Shown here: in pieces, positions 1-12,307 of the stretch | Numbering within the stretch: the first letter of the stretch is position 1 | Layout: the number at the start of each line of letters is the position of its first letter | Assembly: GCA_030686995.1 (NCBI GenBank) | Contig: CM060703.1 | Location: forward strand, 2,946,501-3,010,500 | Origin: Artemisia argyi | Taxonomy: Eukaryota; Streptophyta; Magnoliopsida; Asterales; Asteraceae | DNA length: 64,000 nucleotides | Reading direction: 5' to 3' | Notes under the pieces: generated by a model | Told to the model about the DNA's origin: nothing | What the model saw: the letters and a program-made list of their open reading frames with translations, nothing else | Database searches by the model: none | Made by a program: the position numbers and the translations under genes

Positions 1-102
1 ACTCTCTCACGGAGAAGGTTTTGTTTAAAGAAATAACGAAAAATGCAATAATAGTTTAGCTTTTTGAGTTTATATGTATAACGCGTTCTGTAAACTTGAT
101 GT

Positions 103-211
<109 letters not shown>

Positions 212-1001
212 GCGCGTTCTGTGCAGTACCAATATTAGATGCAGTACTTTACAGTATTCATTTAGACCAATAGGAATTTAGTATCAATAAACACTTTTAT
301 TTAATTGGAAAGGGCATAATAGTCAAACACATTTTAGTTTCTTTTTTATATTTTTTTAGTTAAAAAACGTTTTCAAATTCCCTTAATTTTTGGAATTTTT
401 TTTCTTCTGTTTACATGTTCTCAAGAAAATGAAGTGCATATGTGTTTTTTTTTGTAAAATATTATTAATTTACACATGTTTCTTGTGTACAATTGTTTAT
501 ACATCAAACTTGTTTTGCTTAAAATGGTAATTGCACATATGTTTCAATTGTACATTTTTTAATCTTCGAAATTTATTAAAAAAAACATAAACTTAGACAT
601 ATACATTATTCTCGAAATTTATAACAAAGAAAAAACATAAATTCAACAAACAAAATTTGATATAAAATGAAATACAATTTAAATACAAATATATATTGTT
701 AAATATAGATGTGCTAGAAATTCAAAGACGTGTGCACTATTCAAAGAACATGCGTGCACGCTTCACTTTTTGATCAATTTCGTTAGAACATATTTGTACC
801 CTCCCAAAAACATATGTACACGATGCGCTTTTTCGTCAAATTCATTAGAACATATATGCATGTCTTCCAAAAACATGCATGTTTGCGGTGACTATATAAA
901 CTTCATAATCAAAGCACCAAAAACACAATCCCTGTCTCGAAACAAAAACTAAAAAATCAAATAGTTAATCATATTATTTGTGAAAATCAATCAACGAGAC
1001 A

Positions 1002-1145
1002 ACAACAACAACAACAACAACATACCCAATCCCGCCTAGGTGGGGTATGGGGGAGGTGGGATGTAGACAGATCCTACCCCTACCCCAGGTAACCCTGCAG
1101 GTAGAGAGACTGCTTCCAGACAGACCTCCGGCAAGTGTGTGCAAA
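1002..1145 (-). mobile_element. Au-like SINE, 5'-truncated
   Basis: Read on the minus strand this ends in a (TTG)n tail (CAA repeats at 1002-1022), the hallmark 3' tail of Au SINEs. Before it comes the conserved body GGGTATGGGGGAGGTGGGAT (plus-strand view), then ATCCTACCCCTACCCC and GTAGAGAGACTGCTTCC. The tRNA-like head with A and B boxes is missing. A fuller copy of a related SINE lies at 49612-49815. Confidence 0.75.
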
Positions 1146-1154
1146 GTGTGCTCG

Positions 1155-1560
1155 AAGTAAAGAAAACGAGAAATAGAAAGCAAAACAAAGAAAAGCATAA
1201 AAGCAAACAGAGCAAAACAAACATAAAGGCAAAAACGACACAACATGCATATAAGCAAACAAAGAAGCAAACCGACACAACAAGTAAAAGAGCAAACAAA
1301 GCAAAACAGCAAGACAAACAAAGACAAAACAACCAAAACAAAAGCACCTAGACAAGCGCCAGCAAAAAAGGGTGCGAGGGGGACACAAGACCAAGGCCAA
1401 ACCAAGCAGCTAAGACCAAAGAGGGCAACGCAAAGGGCCTATAGCTAAGGCAAAGCAAAAGAGCAAGCAAAAGGCACAAGCACAGGGGCCTAAAGCCTAA
1501 AGGCATAACAAAGGCAAAACCAAAACACTAGCCGAGGCAAAGCAAAAGCTCCGATCTCCT
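1155..1560. repeat. T-depleted, purine/A-C-rich low-complexity tract
   Basis: Roughly 400 bases with very few T on the plus strand, built from variants of AAAGCAAA, CAAAGGC and AACAAA. Several overlapping open frames here (for example minus-strand C/F/L-rich frames) are composition artefacts. No gene is called. Confidence 0.7.
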
Positions 1561-2180
1561 AAAGGGGGCAAGCCAAGGGACCCTAGAAAGCCTCAGACAC
1601 AACAAACCCCAAACCCTCAACCAATAAATGAATTTATCAAAAACACATGCACAATAGTAGACCAATATCACAAGAATGCTATTACCAAACAACCCGATCA
1701 TTGCTTGCACACAGAGACACAACATGTATCCTCAAACAGCAGATTATCACAAACTTAACATGACAAACACAATATGAACTTTTACTACCCATGACAACAA
1801 AAGGAACCAATAATCATTACAAAAAACACATGTGCAAGCCTTCAAAGAACATATGTGCACGCCTCAAAGAAATGTTTGTTTCCATTTTCCTAAATCCTTA
1901 AAACGATTAATATTATATGATAGTTGAATAAAGTAACATAGGCCTAATAACAAATTACAATGACAACACAAAACTACATCATCACACAACTCAATATACT
2001 AATTGTTTCTTAAAGAAAAATAGATAACATATATGCACTAGACATAAATAATCAAATATGAACATGACTTAAACACAGTACACACTGTTTTTCCCAAAGA
2101 AAAAATGAATGTATCATGATAAATTTTAGCTCCTAATTATAGAACTATTAAAAAAATTGTATATAGAAAACATGGAGTAA

Positions 2181-2412
2181 AAAACTAACAAAAACCCAAG
2201 TAAGCCTAATTGTTATGAGCCAGTAATTTTCAAACTAAACTATGGGTCTTAGCATAATAAATAATAGTTACTAATTACATGTTCTTTTTATTAATAAAAA
2301 AAAAAAAAACTAACAAAAACCCAAGTAAGCCTAATTGTTATGAGCCAGTAATTTTCAAACTAAACTATGGGCCTTAGCATAATAAATAATAGTTACTAAT
2401 TACATGTTCTTT
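2181..2412. repeat. Tandem duplication, period 125 bp
   Basis: Two nearly identical copies of ACTAACAAAAACCCAAGTAA...TTACTAATTACATGTTCTTT separated by a poly-A run. They differ at GGGTCTT versus GGGCCTT. Lies inside the 209-3066 element. Confidence 0.9.
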
Positions 2413-2414
2413 TT

Positions 2415-2508
2415 TTTAATCAAAAAATAAAGATTGGTTTATTGATAGTATCGAACCAAGGACATCATGCCCAACTTTTATCCACCATAACCACTTGATC
2501 TACAAAGA
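2415..2508 (-). mobile_element. tRNA-derived SINE fragment
   Basis: On the minus strand an A-box-like GATCAAGTGGTTATGG is followed about 40 bases later by a B-box-like CTTGGTTCGATAC, then a T/A-rich 3' part. This is the layout of a tRNA-related SINE head rather than a tRNA gene, because no acceptor stem can be formed. Confidence 0.55.
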
Positions 2509-3063
2509 GGTTTATGTTTAATTTTGCGAAATCATTTATAAAGCATTTACTTAGCGTGAGGATTTGCCCACATTTATTCACTTCTTATATAAGTTCACAG
2601 TAGATTTGAGATGACGATACAATATCTAAAGAAAACATTGTAGTCGTATATGATTTATGACATACCCGGATAGCAATGGTAATCGTCGGGATCTCGTGAC
2701 ATGTTTGCTCGATCTAAAGAGATTCATTATGTTTATTTATTTTTTCACCGAACGACGATTCTTGTGTGATAGGCGGCAATAGGATTTTGGGTGGCGGTTT
2801 TTAGGTTTACAGTGTAGAGAGAGGAAAGATGGGGGAGCGGTTTACTGATTTGTGAGATAATCTGGCATTTTTTTGGGATAATTAGAATACCTAGATTACC
2901 CTTTTACCTTTTACATTTATTTTAAATAATGGCTTTATCTTTTAATTAATTACATTAAAGGCATAAGTAATCTCATCCATTGATTAAGTGATCTAATGGT
3001 TTATATTTGTCTAGAATGGTACTGTAAAGTACTGTATCTAATATTGGTACTGCATAGAATACA

Positions 3064-3066
<3 letters not shown>

Positions 3067-3139
<73 letters not shown>
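3067..3139. repeat. (TA)n microsatellite
   Basis: Pure TA repeat abutting the right end of the 209-3066 element. Confidence 0.98.
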
Positions 3140-3144
<5 letters not shown>

Positions 3145-3355
3145 CTATAAAAAAAATTATGCCGCCTTGGTCACGCCTCGTATAGCTTGAGACTTGGCTT
3201 CGCCGCCACGCCACGCCTCACGCTATTTATAACCTTGGGTGTACCACCATCATATAATATTTCGACAAGGTTTTTTAACGTTGATAGTATTCGATGATAG
3301 ACATGGCACCTTTCTTAGTGTTACGAAAGGTTTCTTGAAGTTGAAGTGCACGGGG

Positions 3356-3633
3356 TAGGGGTGAGCAAAACCGACCGACGACCGAAAACCGACACAAACC
3401 GGCCAAAACCGACCCCGACCGACACAAACCGAGCTATACTCGGGTTGGGATTTCCAGGACTCGGGTCGGTTCGGGACTCGGGATAAACTGACAAAACACA
3501 AAAAAAAACCACACAGTTAGGACTCGGGATATACTCGAGTCGGGATTCGGTTAGCAATTTCCAGGTTGTCGGTTTCGGGATGGGTCGGGCTCGGGTTCGG
3601 AACGGGTCGGTTTTGGCCCGATGCTCACCCCTA
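3356..3633. mobile_element. hAT MITE with perfect 8-bp target duplication
   Basis: The element starts TAGGGGTGAGCAAAACCGAC and ends GGCCCGATGCTCACCCCTA, giving inverted ends TAGGGGTGAGCA. The 8-bp direct repeat GCACGGGG lies at 3348-3355 and 3634-3641. The interior is made of CCGAC/CGGGTCGG-type repeats. Relatives lie at 9522-9777 and 55155-55434. Confidence 0.9.
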
Positions 3634-4390
3634 GCACGGGGCATTTTCTTGTTAAGAAGGAACATGTGTATCAATTTCATCCCAAAGGTCTTTTGCGGAC
3701 ATTTCTCTTTAGTGATTATTTGAAGTAAATTAGGTTCACGTGTATTATAAAACCAAGTATTGATATGAGAATCCACAAAATATCAATCATCATTAGTAGG
3801 ACAAGTGGATTTTGAATCACGTGTTATATGACCAGTTGCTTTAGCACTTTGAAGAAAGCAAGAAAACGACGTCATAATTTATAGCGGTTACCATCAACCG
3901 AACGATCAATATCAATTATCAACTAGAAAGGTGACGGCCCGCCGCGTTGCGGGCGGGTCTGTTTTTTAGCAGAGGTTATGTCGTAAAAGTATATATGAGT
4001 ATTTTGGCTGTTCTAAATATCGCGGTAAATATTTGATAAGCATTTTCTTCAATATGTGTGACAAAACGTATTTTGTATGTTTTTTTTTTATGATGTATAA
4101 TTTTTGTCTCTTATTTTTTTTACCTGTTATTAATTTTTTTTGTTATAATATACATTTTTTTTACTGTTTTTTTTTTTGTCTACAATGTTATTAATTTTTT
4201 TTTGTGTTTTGTTTTTTCACACCAAAACCATCAGCATCCTAATAATATAACGCGGTGTTGTACCAAATTTCATAAACTCCTTTTAATCTTGATATGTCAT
4301 TGTTCGATTAAATTTCCGAGCTCGTTTTGTTCATAATATTGCGGCATGTTCGGTACTATGTTTATTATTAAAAAAATTGCATATCTTCAG

Positions 4391-4821
4391 CCTTTATAGT
4401 TTTAAAAAAGCTTAGGATAATTTTTAAAGTTATTTGATATGATAAGGGTGCATTTTGAAACTTCTTTTATTTAAAAACCATACATATATTAAACTTCTAA
4501 CTTTTTTACAAAACCGTACGTATGTCAAAAGTATATCAATATTAGGCTTGTTTTGTTCGTTATCGAGAGACCAACTTGGTAGTAATTTTTTTATTGAAGA
4601 AACCGCCTTTATAGTTTTAAAAAAGCTTAGGATAATTTTTAAAGTTATTTGATATGATAAGGGTGCATTTTGAAACTTCTTTTATTTAAAAACCATACAT
4701 ATATTAAACTTTTAACTTTTTTACAAAACCGTACGTATGTCAAAAGTATATCAATATTAGGCTTGTTTTGTTCGTTATCGAGAGACCAACTTGGTAGTAA
4801 TTTTTTTATTGAAGAAACCGC
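4391..4821. repeat. Tandem duplication, period 215 bp
   Basis: Two copies of a unit starting CCTTTATAGTTTTAAAAAAG and ending GAAGAAACCGC, with about one difference (CTTCTAAC versus CTTTTAAC). A recent duplication inside the Helitron. The 65-aa open frame at 4455 spans it and is not a gene. Confidence 0.95.
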
Positions 4822-4911
4822 TAGAGATTTGTTAGATATTTAGTAAATAAAGTTTGTTATATAAAAAAATCGTAAATATTAATTTTAGGGCATCTTTTGT
4901 AAAAAAAAAAA

Positions 4912-5115
4912 TTTATAAATGATTTGTTTTGATTATATGTGTGTGAGTCCATGGGAGTTATGATGGGGAGTCATGCTAGAACCAATAGGATCGGAGCACA
5001 GTTTTTTTTTTTTTTTTTTTTTTATAAATGATTTGTTTTGATTATATGTGTGTGAGTCCATGGGAGTTATGGTGGGTACTCATGCTAGAACCAATAGGAT
5101 CAGAGTATATACGGG
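4912..5115. repeat. Tandem duplication, period 109 bp, with poly-T between
   Basis: TTTATAAATGATTTGTTTTG through AACCAATAGGATC(G/A)GAG is present twice, separated by a T run at 5002-5023. Confidence 0.92.
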
Positions 5116-5214
5116 CCAAGTAAACAGTTGGGCTGGGCTAGCTGATTTTTTGGCGGGAAAATAACGACGCAAACGACGTCGCACCTGAGCTCATTTAATA
5201 TATACTTATAATGA

Positions 5215-6429
5215 ATTAAAACCGGGTCACTGATTGACCCGATCGAGTCATTGGGTTACCAGGTCACTGCTCCAAGCGGTTCAACCGCCGAGTTAACCCG
5301 ATTTTCCGTTGAACAAAAACAATAATTCGACTTACCAAATACCTATAAATCATGTATTACTTAATGCAAAACATAAATAAGATATGAAAGTTCAATATCA
5401 ATTACACAATATGTTCATAAACATATAATATAATACAATTCAACGAGAATATAATTTAAACTAAAATCGCGTCGCATTTAATAACGGTTCATACGGCCGG
5501 TTTAAACTGGCCTGTTTTTTCGATCAAAATTGGTTCAACCAATTGAGCAGTTTTCAAAAAATTACCAATAACTCTCAAAAGATGGGGACCAAATGACCAA
5601 TCACTTTCTTGGATGAGTCAAAGACTCAAAGATGATACCCACTAAAGCAACTATTAAAAATTTGGTATTACTAAAAATCAATTACGTACATAATAACAGC
5701 TATATATGGCTATTTGACAAAGCTCGTAACACATTTCATTTTGAGCAATTGATGGTGATGTATCACTAACTATGACAGATGCTACAAGGTAAAAAAAGAA
5801 TGTAAAAAGGTAGAATATTGTGCAATAAATATAAACGGTATCAAAGATTTTATTTGTAACAAATATAAGCCGTATTTAATAAAGTTATTTATTGATAGTT
5901 TTACTTTTTCACCTAGTATGTTAAAGATTTTCATACGGCTTATAGATGCTACTAGGTGAAAAAGAATGTCAAATTTTCATCCCAAACTTCATATAAATAT
6001 AAAAATGTTAAAAAAAAATAAAGGGCAAATATTTTAAAAAGTATCATACTTGACATTATTTATTTTTTCTAGATAGCAAACATATTTTTTATCTAATCTG
6101 GATACTTTTCTTTGAAATTTGTTATTTTTAAGGTACTTTGTGACATTTTTGTCACTTGAAAGAAAAAAACTCTTATTAACTGAGAGGGGCAAAAATGTCA
6201 TAAAATGTCGCAAAATATATCAAAAAGGCCGAATTTGAAAAAAAAATACCCGTATAAGTAAAAAAAAATTGTTCGCCACTCATAAAAACAATTTGTAACA
6301 AATATAAAACCTTTTTAAAACATTTACCTATTGTGCAACAAATATAAATATTAAAGATTTGAAACTCTATTATAACTTCAAAATTGAGTTCCATGCTATA
6401 AAATATTAAAATTTTGTTATAAACTATTA
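5215..6429. other. Gene-free interval, decayed repeat
   Basis: Contains a CCGGGTCACTGATTGACCCG-rich block (5220-5310) and a matching ACGGCCGGTTTAAACTGG-rich block (5490-5550) that look like the two subterminal parts of a degenerate TIR element. Also a small inverted repeat around ATAAGCCGT/ACGGCTTAT (5867-5942). No coding exon recognised. Confidence 0.4.
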
Positions 6430-6700
6430 GGGTGGTGGCAACGCATTCGGCATGGGACTCGGCATGAGCAATGCCAGTCCAGCGGTTTAGTTCTTGCGGC
6501 AAGCAAATCGGCAAAGATTACTGATTCGGTATTGTCTTTTGCAATCAATTTTTCGAACGTTGGCAATTAAATGAATTAGTTTTTATTTGAATCATTGTTG
6601 TCATTAAAAAAGTATAGTGAGGTATGATGAATCATGAAATGTGTTGACTTGATTTGATTGGTTAATGATGAATTATGGTGAGTCATGACTGCCACCACCC
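6430..6700. mobile_element. Tourist-like (PIF/Harbinger) MITE
   Basis: Inverted ends GGGTGGTGGCA (left) and TGCCACCACCC (right), flanked by TTA at 6427-6429 and 6701-6703, the 3-bp target duplication typical of PIF/Harbinger. 271 bp, no coding. Confidence 0.85.
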
Positions 6701-7424
6701 TTATTTCATAATCGGAGTTATAGCTTTTTAGACGGACGATTGGAAGCCTCCTTTAGGCCGGCTTTAATAGAGTAATGTCAGAAAGTTTTCTTGCAACAAA
6801 TGTGAATTCTAAAGATATATAACTTCAATAAAGAAACTCATATAATATATGTAAATCGACATTATAGGTAACTCATCGAGCAACCAAATCTATTAACAAC
6901 GACAACTTATTTTACAATGAAATGCATCGCACTTGGTCAAAATGACTAGTAACAATAATAATTGAAAAAAGTTTTCCAGCCAACGAATGTTTTAATTTCG
7001 GTTCCTTGAAATGAATTGGGCCTTAAATAGTTTGGCACAATGCTATGGGGCAGAAATTTAGCCCATTCATAACTGATCATATATTGCAACTTGTAACCAC
7101 GTACTGTATGTGTAAAAACATGAACTACAAATGTTTTAAGAAAAAAGATTGGGAAACCTAAAAAATATTACTAATTTTGTGCCTAACATATGTGTCATTA
7201 GTTTAGTGGGTTGTGAAAAAGTTGATCCGGTTGCTACAACCAATAAATGATTGCCACATAGATTTAGGCATAGAATTAGACATAAGTTCTAGGTCTTCCA
7301 ATCACTTCTCATATTTTAAAACTTAAGACCACGAAAAACAAACAAGAGAAACCAAAACTAACCACGAAAGAATGACAGTGAATAAGGGAGAAATTGCATG
7401 TACATCCTTTTAAAAACTCATAAC

Positions 7425-7429
<5 letters not shown>

Positions 7430-7502
<73 letters not shown>
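7430..7502. repeat. (TA)n microsatellite
   Basis: Uninterrupted TA dinucleotide tract. No transposon end recognised at either side. Open frames of alternating I/Y residues across it are artefacts. Confidence 0.98.
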
Positions 7503-7505
<3 letters not shown>

Positions 7506-7980
7506 AGCTCAAATTTATAATTGCTTGTATATCCTCTTAAACGTTCAAAATCATATATATCTCCAAATAATTGTTTTTTGCATACTTTAAACCCCCAAAA
7601 TACATAATAATTATTCTCTAAACAAAAGAATTGTCTATTATACCCTTGTTCTACAACAACATAAGACACTATACCAGGTCATGTGCTTCTTCATGTAATT
7701 GTGGTTAAGATATTTAACAAAATAAACTATTAAATAATCTTCATTGACTATATATCTTCGGTTGCCCGGATTCTTAAACAAATAAACAAAACAAATCACT
7801 AATATGAGAAAAACATTAAATATTTGATGAAACAAAACTACTCAATCAGAGCTAGGTGTAGTTAGAGACGAATAGTACTTATTGGCGTACTAACTCAGCA
7901 CCTCCTTAATAACACACTAATAAATTAAACAATTTAAAAAAAAAAAAAAATTATTGGTAGCTGCCACCCACTCAAAAATA

Positions 7981-8092
7981 AATAAATAATAATAATAATA
8001 ATAATAATAACACTAGTTGGTGGAATAGCTAAGAGACCGATAACACATTGAAGTGATGCAGTATAAGCGTTATTGGTGCAAAAATAAAATAA

Positions 8093-8124
<32 letters not shown>
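7981..8124. repeat. Two (TAA)n microsatellites
   Basis: TAA/AAT trinucleotide tracts at about 7981-8010 and 8093-8124, separated by unique sequence. Nothing coding. Confidence 0.95.
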
Positions 8125-8127
<3 letters not shown>

Positions 8128-8172
8128 CGTATTGTTAGCAATTGCCCAGTGCTAACTTATGAGTTTCTTATA

Positions 8173-8273
8173 GGGGTTGATTTGCACATCGTATTTTTTT
8201 ATTTTTTCATCTGTGCATTATAATATTGTACAAAATGCTATACAACTTATATAAAATAGTGATTTTATAAAAT

Positions 8274-8322
<49 letters not shown>

Positions 8323-8338
8323 GCACAAATCAATCCCC
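8173..8338. mobile_element. Short MITE with 18-bp TIRs
   Basis: Ends GGGGTTGATTTGCACATC and GATGCACAAATCAATCCCC are inverted copies with one indel and one change. TTATA flanks both sides (8168-8172 and 8339-8343). The interior is AT-rich and ends in a run of about 40 A (8279-8318). Superfamily unclear. Confidence 0.8.
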
Positions 8339-8584
8339 TTATAGAAATCCAACCTAACTATCAATCGAGTAACATGAAATCATGTATATTACAGATGTCG
8401 TTGAGTTATAGTGTTACTTTATTAATAGGAAAAAAGGGCCTCAATGAAAAAAAGAGTAACTCAAGATTTAGCGTCTCCATCATAGTTGTCTATTTATGTA
8501 GATTGAAATGATAAGTTATTAAGAAAAAACAGATTTGCATCGACATGAATATGAATTATACATATTAAATATTTATGTTTAATA

Positions 8585-8833
8585 CTTCTGTTCCAAAATA
8601 TAAGTATAGTTTTTATTTTTCAAAGTTTTTTCTTTCTCACTTTGATCTTAATTTTTTTTAATATTATACAATATTTGATGAAAAGTATACCAATTAAAAT
8701 GCATTTAAAACACATGTCTATTTATATATTTTGCATTAATTATTACACAACACGAAAAAATAATTAAGTTCAAAGTTGAAATAAAAAAACTTTAAAAAAA
8801 TCAAAATAGACTTATATTTTAGGACGGAAAAAG
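8585..8833. mobile_element. Stowaway-like (Tc1/mariner) MITE
   Basis: Starts CTTCTGTTCCAAAATATAAG and ends CTTATATTTTAGGACGGAAA AAG, matching the plant Stowaway consensus with CCAAAATATAAGT. TA flanks on both sides (8583-8584, 8834-8835). Confidence 0.88.
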
Positions 8834-9521
8834 TAGATTATATCATAAATTTTTTGTTTTAAATATGCACAAAATAATTATTTGGATATATATATATATA
8901 TATATGACATTTTTAAAGGTTTAGAATGATATTTACACATAATTAGAAGTTAATGTTAGATATTTATATGTAATTATTAGCTTTGAAGGGACATATCGCA
9001 ATTCCTCCTAAAAGGGAGCTTATATCTATATCTCAATTCAACGACATCATCCAACCACAAAATCATTCATAATTCTTTATAAGGTTAACGGTGACAAAAT
9101 TATCAATATATTCATAACACCAAATGACACCCGCAAATATAGGCGACTGTGTATGGCGTTAGCTGTATATTAGTTGTTTGTTATTACCTAGTGATAAGGA
9201 TGAATTTATGAGTGATTACCAATCTACCCAAAATAGATAAATGTGATAGGCTATATATGTAGTGCATATCTCTGTACATTGGACTATTGAGTCACTAAAA
9301 AATCAATAAACACATTATTCTCTATTACTTACATATAATAGCGTCAAATTGTGCTTGTGTATTTATTTGTGAAGTGAAAGTGAAAAAAGATTGTAGTTTA
9401 AATTATAATTAATAGATGGCGATGCTTTTTATAAGTATGACTATTTTCTAAAAAATTACTCTTTTTATGAGTTTTAAATAGGGCTTGAATCACTAACTAC
9501 AAACCCGTCGTTCAAAAAAAA

Positions 9522-9777
9522 TAGGGCTGAGTATGGAAGGTTTAAAACCGAACCGGACCGACAAAAATCGAGCTGACCCGACAGCCTGTTGATTTGGTTC
9601 GATTCGTTTCGACCAAAAACCGACGAAAACACAAATAAACACACGGACCCGACACAAAACCGAACCGAACCGACCATATTCGGTTCGGTTTCGGTTTCGG
9701 TTTAAGCTTTTCATGATTTTTTGTTTTCGGTTTTGTCGGGTCAGGTCGGATCGGTTTTAGCCCGATGCTCGGCCCTA
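9522..9777. mobile_element. hAT-like MITE, sister of 3356-3633
   Basis: TAGGGCTGAGTATGG at left and GCCCGATGCTCGGCCCTA at right are inverted ends, with CCGAACCGAACCGACC-type interior. The 8-bp duplication is not clean: left flank is an A-run (GTTCAAAA...), right flank is GTTTTAAA. Confidence 0.75.
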
Positions 9778-10348
9778 GTTTTAAACAAAGACTAATATTT
9801 GATCATTTTTCCTTCCATGCGTAATATCTAGACTTATAGTTCCAAGTCACAATTGTCCTTTTGGAACCCATAATCGAATTTCTATAGCATATGCATATGT
9901 TTATTATTCCAAAATTAAAGATCAAAAAGCGATCGATCTTATCTTATTTCAGTATAAAAATTTTCATATCTTTTAGACACTTTAAACCAAAACGATCCCG
10001 GTCAAAAAATATCAGCAAATAACAACGCCACCTTTAGAATAAATGATCTATACATGCCAAACTATATTCATCGTATGAGAGTTCACTTCACCATTTTATT
10101 ATTAATCTATGTGGTCGACATGGTTATTCCAATGGTCCCTCCCATGCACAATAACCCAAATGTACGTCATTACCATACAACTATTGCCAAATGTCATTAC
10201 CACACAACTATTATTGTATTGTCGAATATTTACAAAAAAGGAATATTGGATCCGTTTTTATATAGTGTTAAAATCTTTAAAAACAATCTATCATTTTGAA
10301 TTCTTGTTATGTTACAAATATTTGTCTAATAATAAATTAGCACATATC
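9778..10348. other. No gene or element recognised
   Basis: AT-rich unique sequence. Contains short open frames (10054, 10109) without codon structure, start context or family resemblance. Nothing supported. Confidence 0.5.
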
Positions 10349-10901
10349 CAGGGTTTTAAAAGGTGCGCCGCTAAGGCGTGGCATCGGCGTTACGAAACAG
10401 ACCAAGGCGTCTTCTTAAGGCGTGGCACGTGATGAGACGCAAAAAAGCGCAATAAGACGCGCCTTAGCGCAAGGCGTGGCGCCATATTTTGAAGCTTTTA
10501 AAGGATTTACTGGTATTTGAGCTAGAATTACCGAATTACTGATATAAGGGATTTGGGCTTGGGCATGGTAACTTTATAAATCAATTTCAAGTTTTTAACT
10601 TATTTCTATGGTTCTACCACTCATATTAACAGTGAAGAAGGTTTTGACGACTATTCTGATAAAAAAAGATTTTATTTAAAGAAATGAGAAAAAAAATGTA
10701 AGGATAGTTTAGTTTTTGAAATTTATTTCTTATGTATAACGTTTTTTGTAGACTTGATATATTATATATACATATGTATCATATATGATATAAATATATA
10801 AATCTATAAAAAAAAATTATGCTGCCTTGAGCCACGCCTTAAAAAACGTCGTAGCTTCGCTATAGCTCGTAAGACTTGAGGGCACGCTATTTATAACCTT
10901 G
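10349..10901. mobile_element. hAT MITE (unsplit relative of the 1-3237 element)
   Basis: Starts CAGGGTTTTAAAAGGTGCGC and ends GCACGCTATTTATAACCTTG, with inverted CA(A/G)GGTT ends and internal AAGGCG-type subterminal repeats. Flanks are CACATATC (10341-10348) and CAGATATC (10902-10909), an 8-bp hAT-type duplication with one change. The interior has a short mixed TA stretch near 10760-10800. Confidence 0.88.
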
Positions 10902-11142
10902 CAGATATCTAATAATATAGCCAGCTACAGATTTTAGTAAGCGAATAACAACAGTATGTACACGTTTTCAAACCAGCTAGGTTGATGTTACTTTTTCTCT
11001 TAAAAAACCATTAATCTCGCCATTATATCTGCAACGCGATAGGTTTTACTATACGGGATATGACATATGTGAATGTTGCTTGATTTGTGTGAAAGTGAGG
11101 CATTCGTAAATATCGAGATCTGGCATATAGAATGTAAACCCA

Positions 11143-11283
11143 TGAGGCTGGTCATGGCCTTTGGTCCTTCATGGTCTTACTTGGTCGAGCCCAAATGTGG
11201 GTGTATGGTCATGGATCGGTCGAGCAACAACCTTCTCCTGAGTTAAATACCTTTTTTTTTTTTTTTTTTTTTTTTTTCAAATG

Positions 11284-11329
<46 letters not shown>

Positions 11330-11410
11330 GTCGCCACTATGTTAACTTGGTCGTCGGAGAAAGAAAGCTGATGTGGCAAGGTCATGTCTAGTCACCACTG
11401 TGCCCAGCCT
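11143..11410. repeat. Possible MITE containing a T-run/A-run hairpin
   Basis: A T run (11252-11277) is followed after CAAATG by an A run (11284-11324), a near-perfect T/A foldback. The flanking AGGCTGGTCATGG (left) and the reverse of CACTGTGCCCAGCCT (right) could be degenerate TIRs. No clear target duplication. Confidence 0.45.
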
Positions 11411-12307
11411 AACATTACTTTAGATTTTCTACCAACGTAAGGACATGATTATTCCACCAACACCGGGTTAATTAGTTGTCCTCGTTTAGTAAGACTGTTG
11501 GTTGCACTATGTAACTTTGTATCAAATATCTTAATGAACAAACTGACCATTCATTAGTTCGGTAAAGTATTAGAAAGGAGAAAAAAGTTTATATGGACCC
11601 TTTATAACATTAGATTACCAAAATAAACCGCACATTTTTAATTTATTAAAATGAACCGCGCATTTAATTTACCAAAATGAACATGCCCCGTCTAGTTTTC
11701 TGTACGCGCGCATGTTGACAAAAGTCAGCTAGCACGCATGTCCACAGAAAAGCTAGCTTCTCGTGTGCTTCATAACTGTGAAAGGATATTTTTGTCTTGC
11801 TCTTATAGTAGCAGCTAGCTAGGATACTTGGACAGTTTTAATTCCATCTATTAATTTGCTATTGTCCACACAAAAGCTTCTCGCGCGCTTCATAACTACG
11901 TAGTATGTGAGAATGCAGATTTTGCCTCTGTAATACAATTTATTACATCAAAATAGAATTTACATAGTTGTTGAAGGCAAATGAGCAAAAAGCTAGGACA
12001 CTAGGTAATCCCACGCACTTTATAATAGTGGAAAGAATAAATTTACTCTCGCGCATGAAGAATCAACGAGCTACGGACCATTTTCGTAAAATAATAAAAG
12101 TTGATCGCTTCTCGTAAAAAGAGTATGATATTAGTTCACTTTTGGTAATTATTTTATCCAAAAGATATTTGTGACTTTCCGCTAAGTTTGCTAGCTTTAT
12201 AAATAAACGAATATGACTTTCGCATGCCCCTAATTTTTTTTCTATTGTTATTGTGTGAGTAATGGCTGTCCGAATACAAATATTAGTTGTCCATATATAA
12301 TCATTCA

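Larger units (their letters stand above)
3923..5214 (-). mobile_element. Non-autonomous Helitron (minus orientation)
   Basis: Read on the minus strand the 3' end has a GC-rich hairpin (GCCCGC/GCGGGC arms around CGCGTT, plus-strand 3939-3956), about 10 bases, then CTAG abutting a host T. The probable 5' end is TCATTATAAGTATATATTAA at 5214 downwards. The 3' terminus is textbook. The 5' terminus is inferred: the preceding host base is not the expected A. No RepHel coding is present. Confidence 0.65.

Noticed and set aside
974..1448. Overlapping 103-143-aa frames on both strands
   Set aside because: They arise from the T-depleted tract and SINE body. Composition (C/F/L on one strand, K/Q/N on the other) is not protein-like.
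10054..10432. 81-aa and 107-aa plus frames
   Set aside because: They run into the hAT MITE end and lack any recognisable domain.
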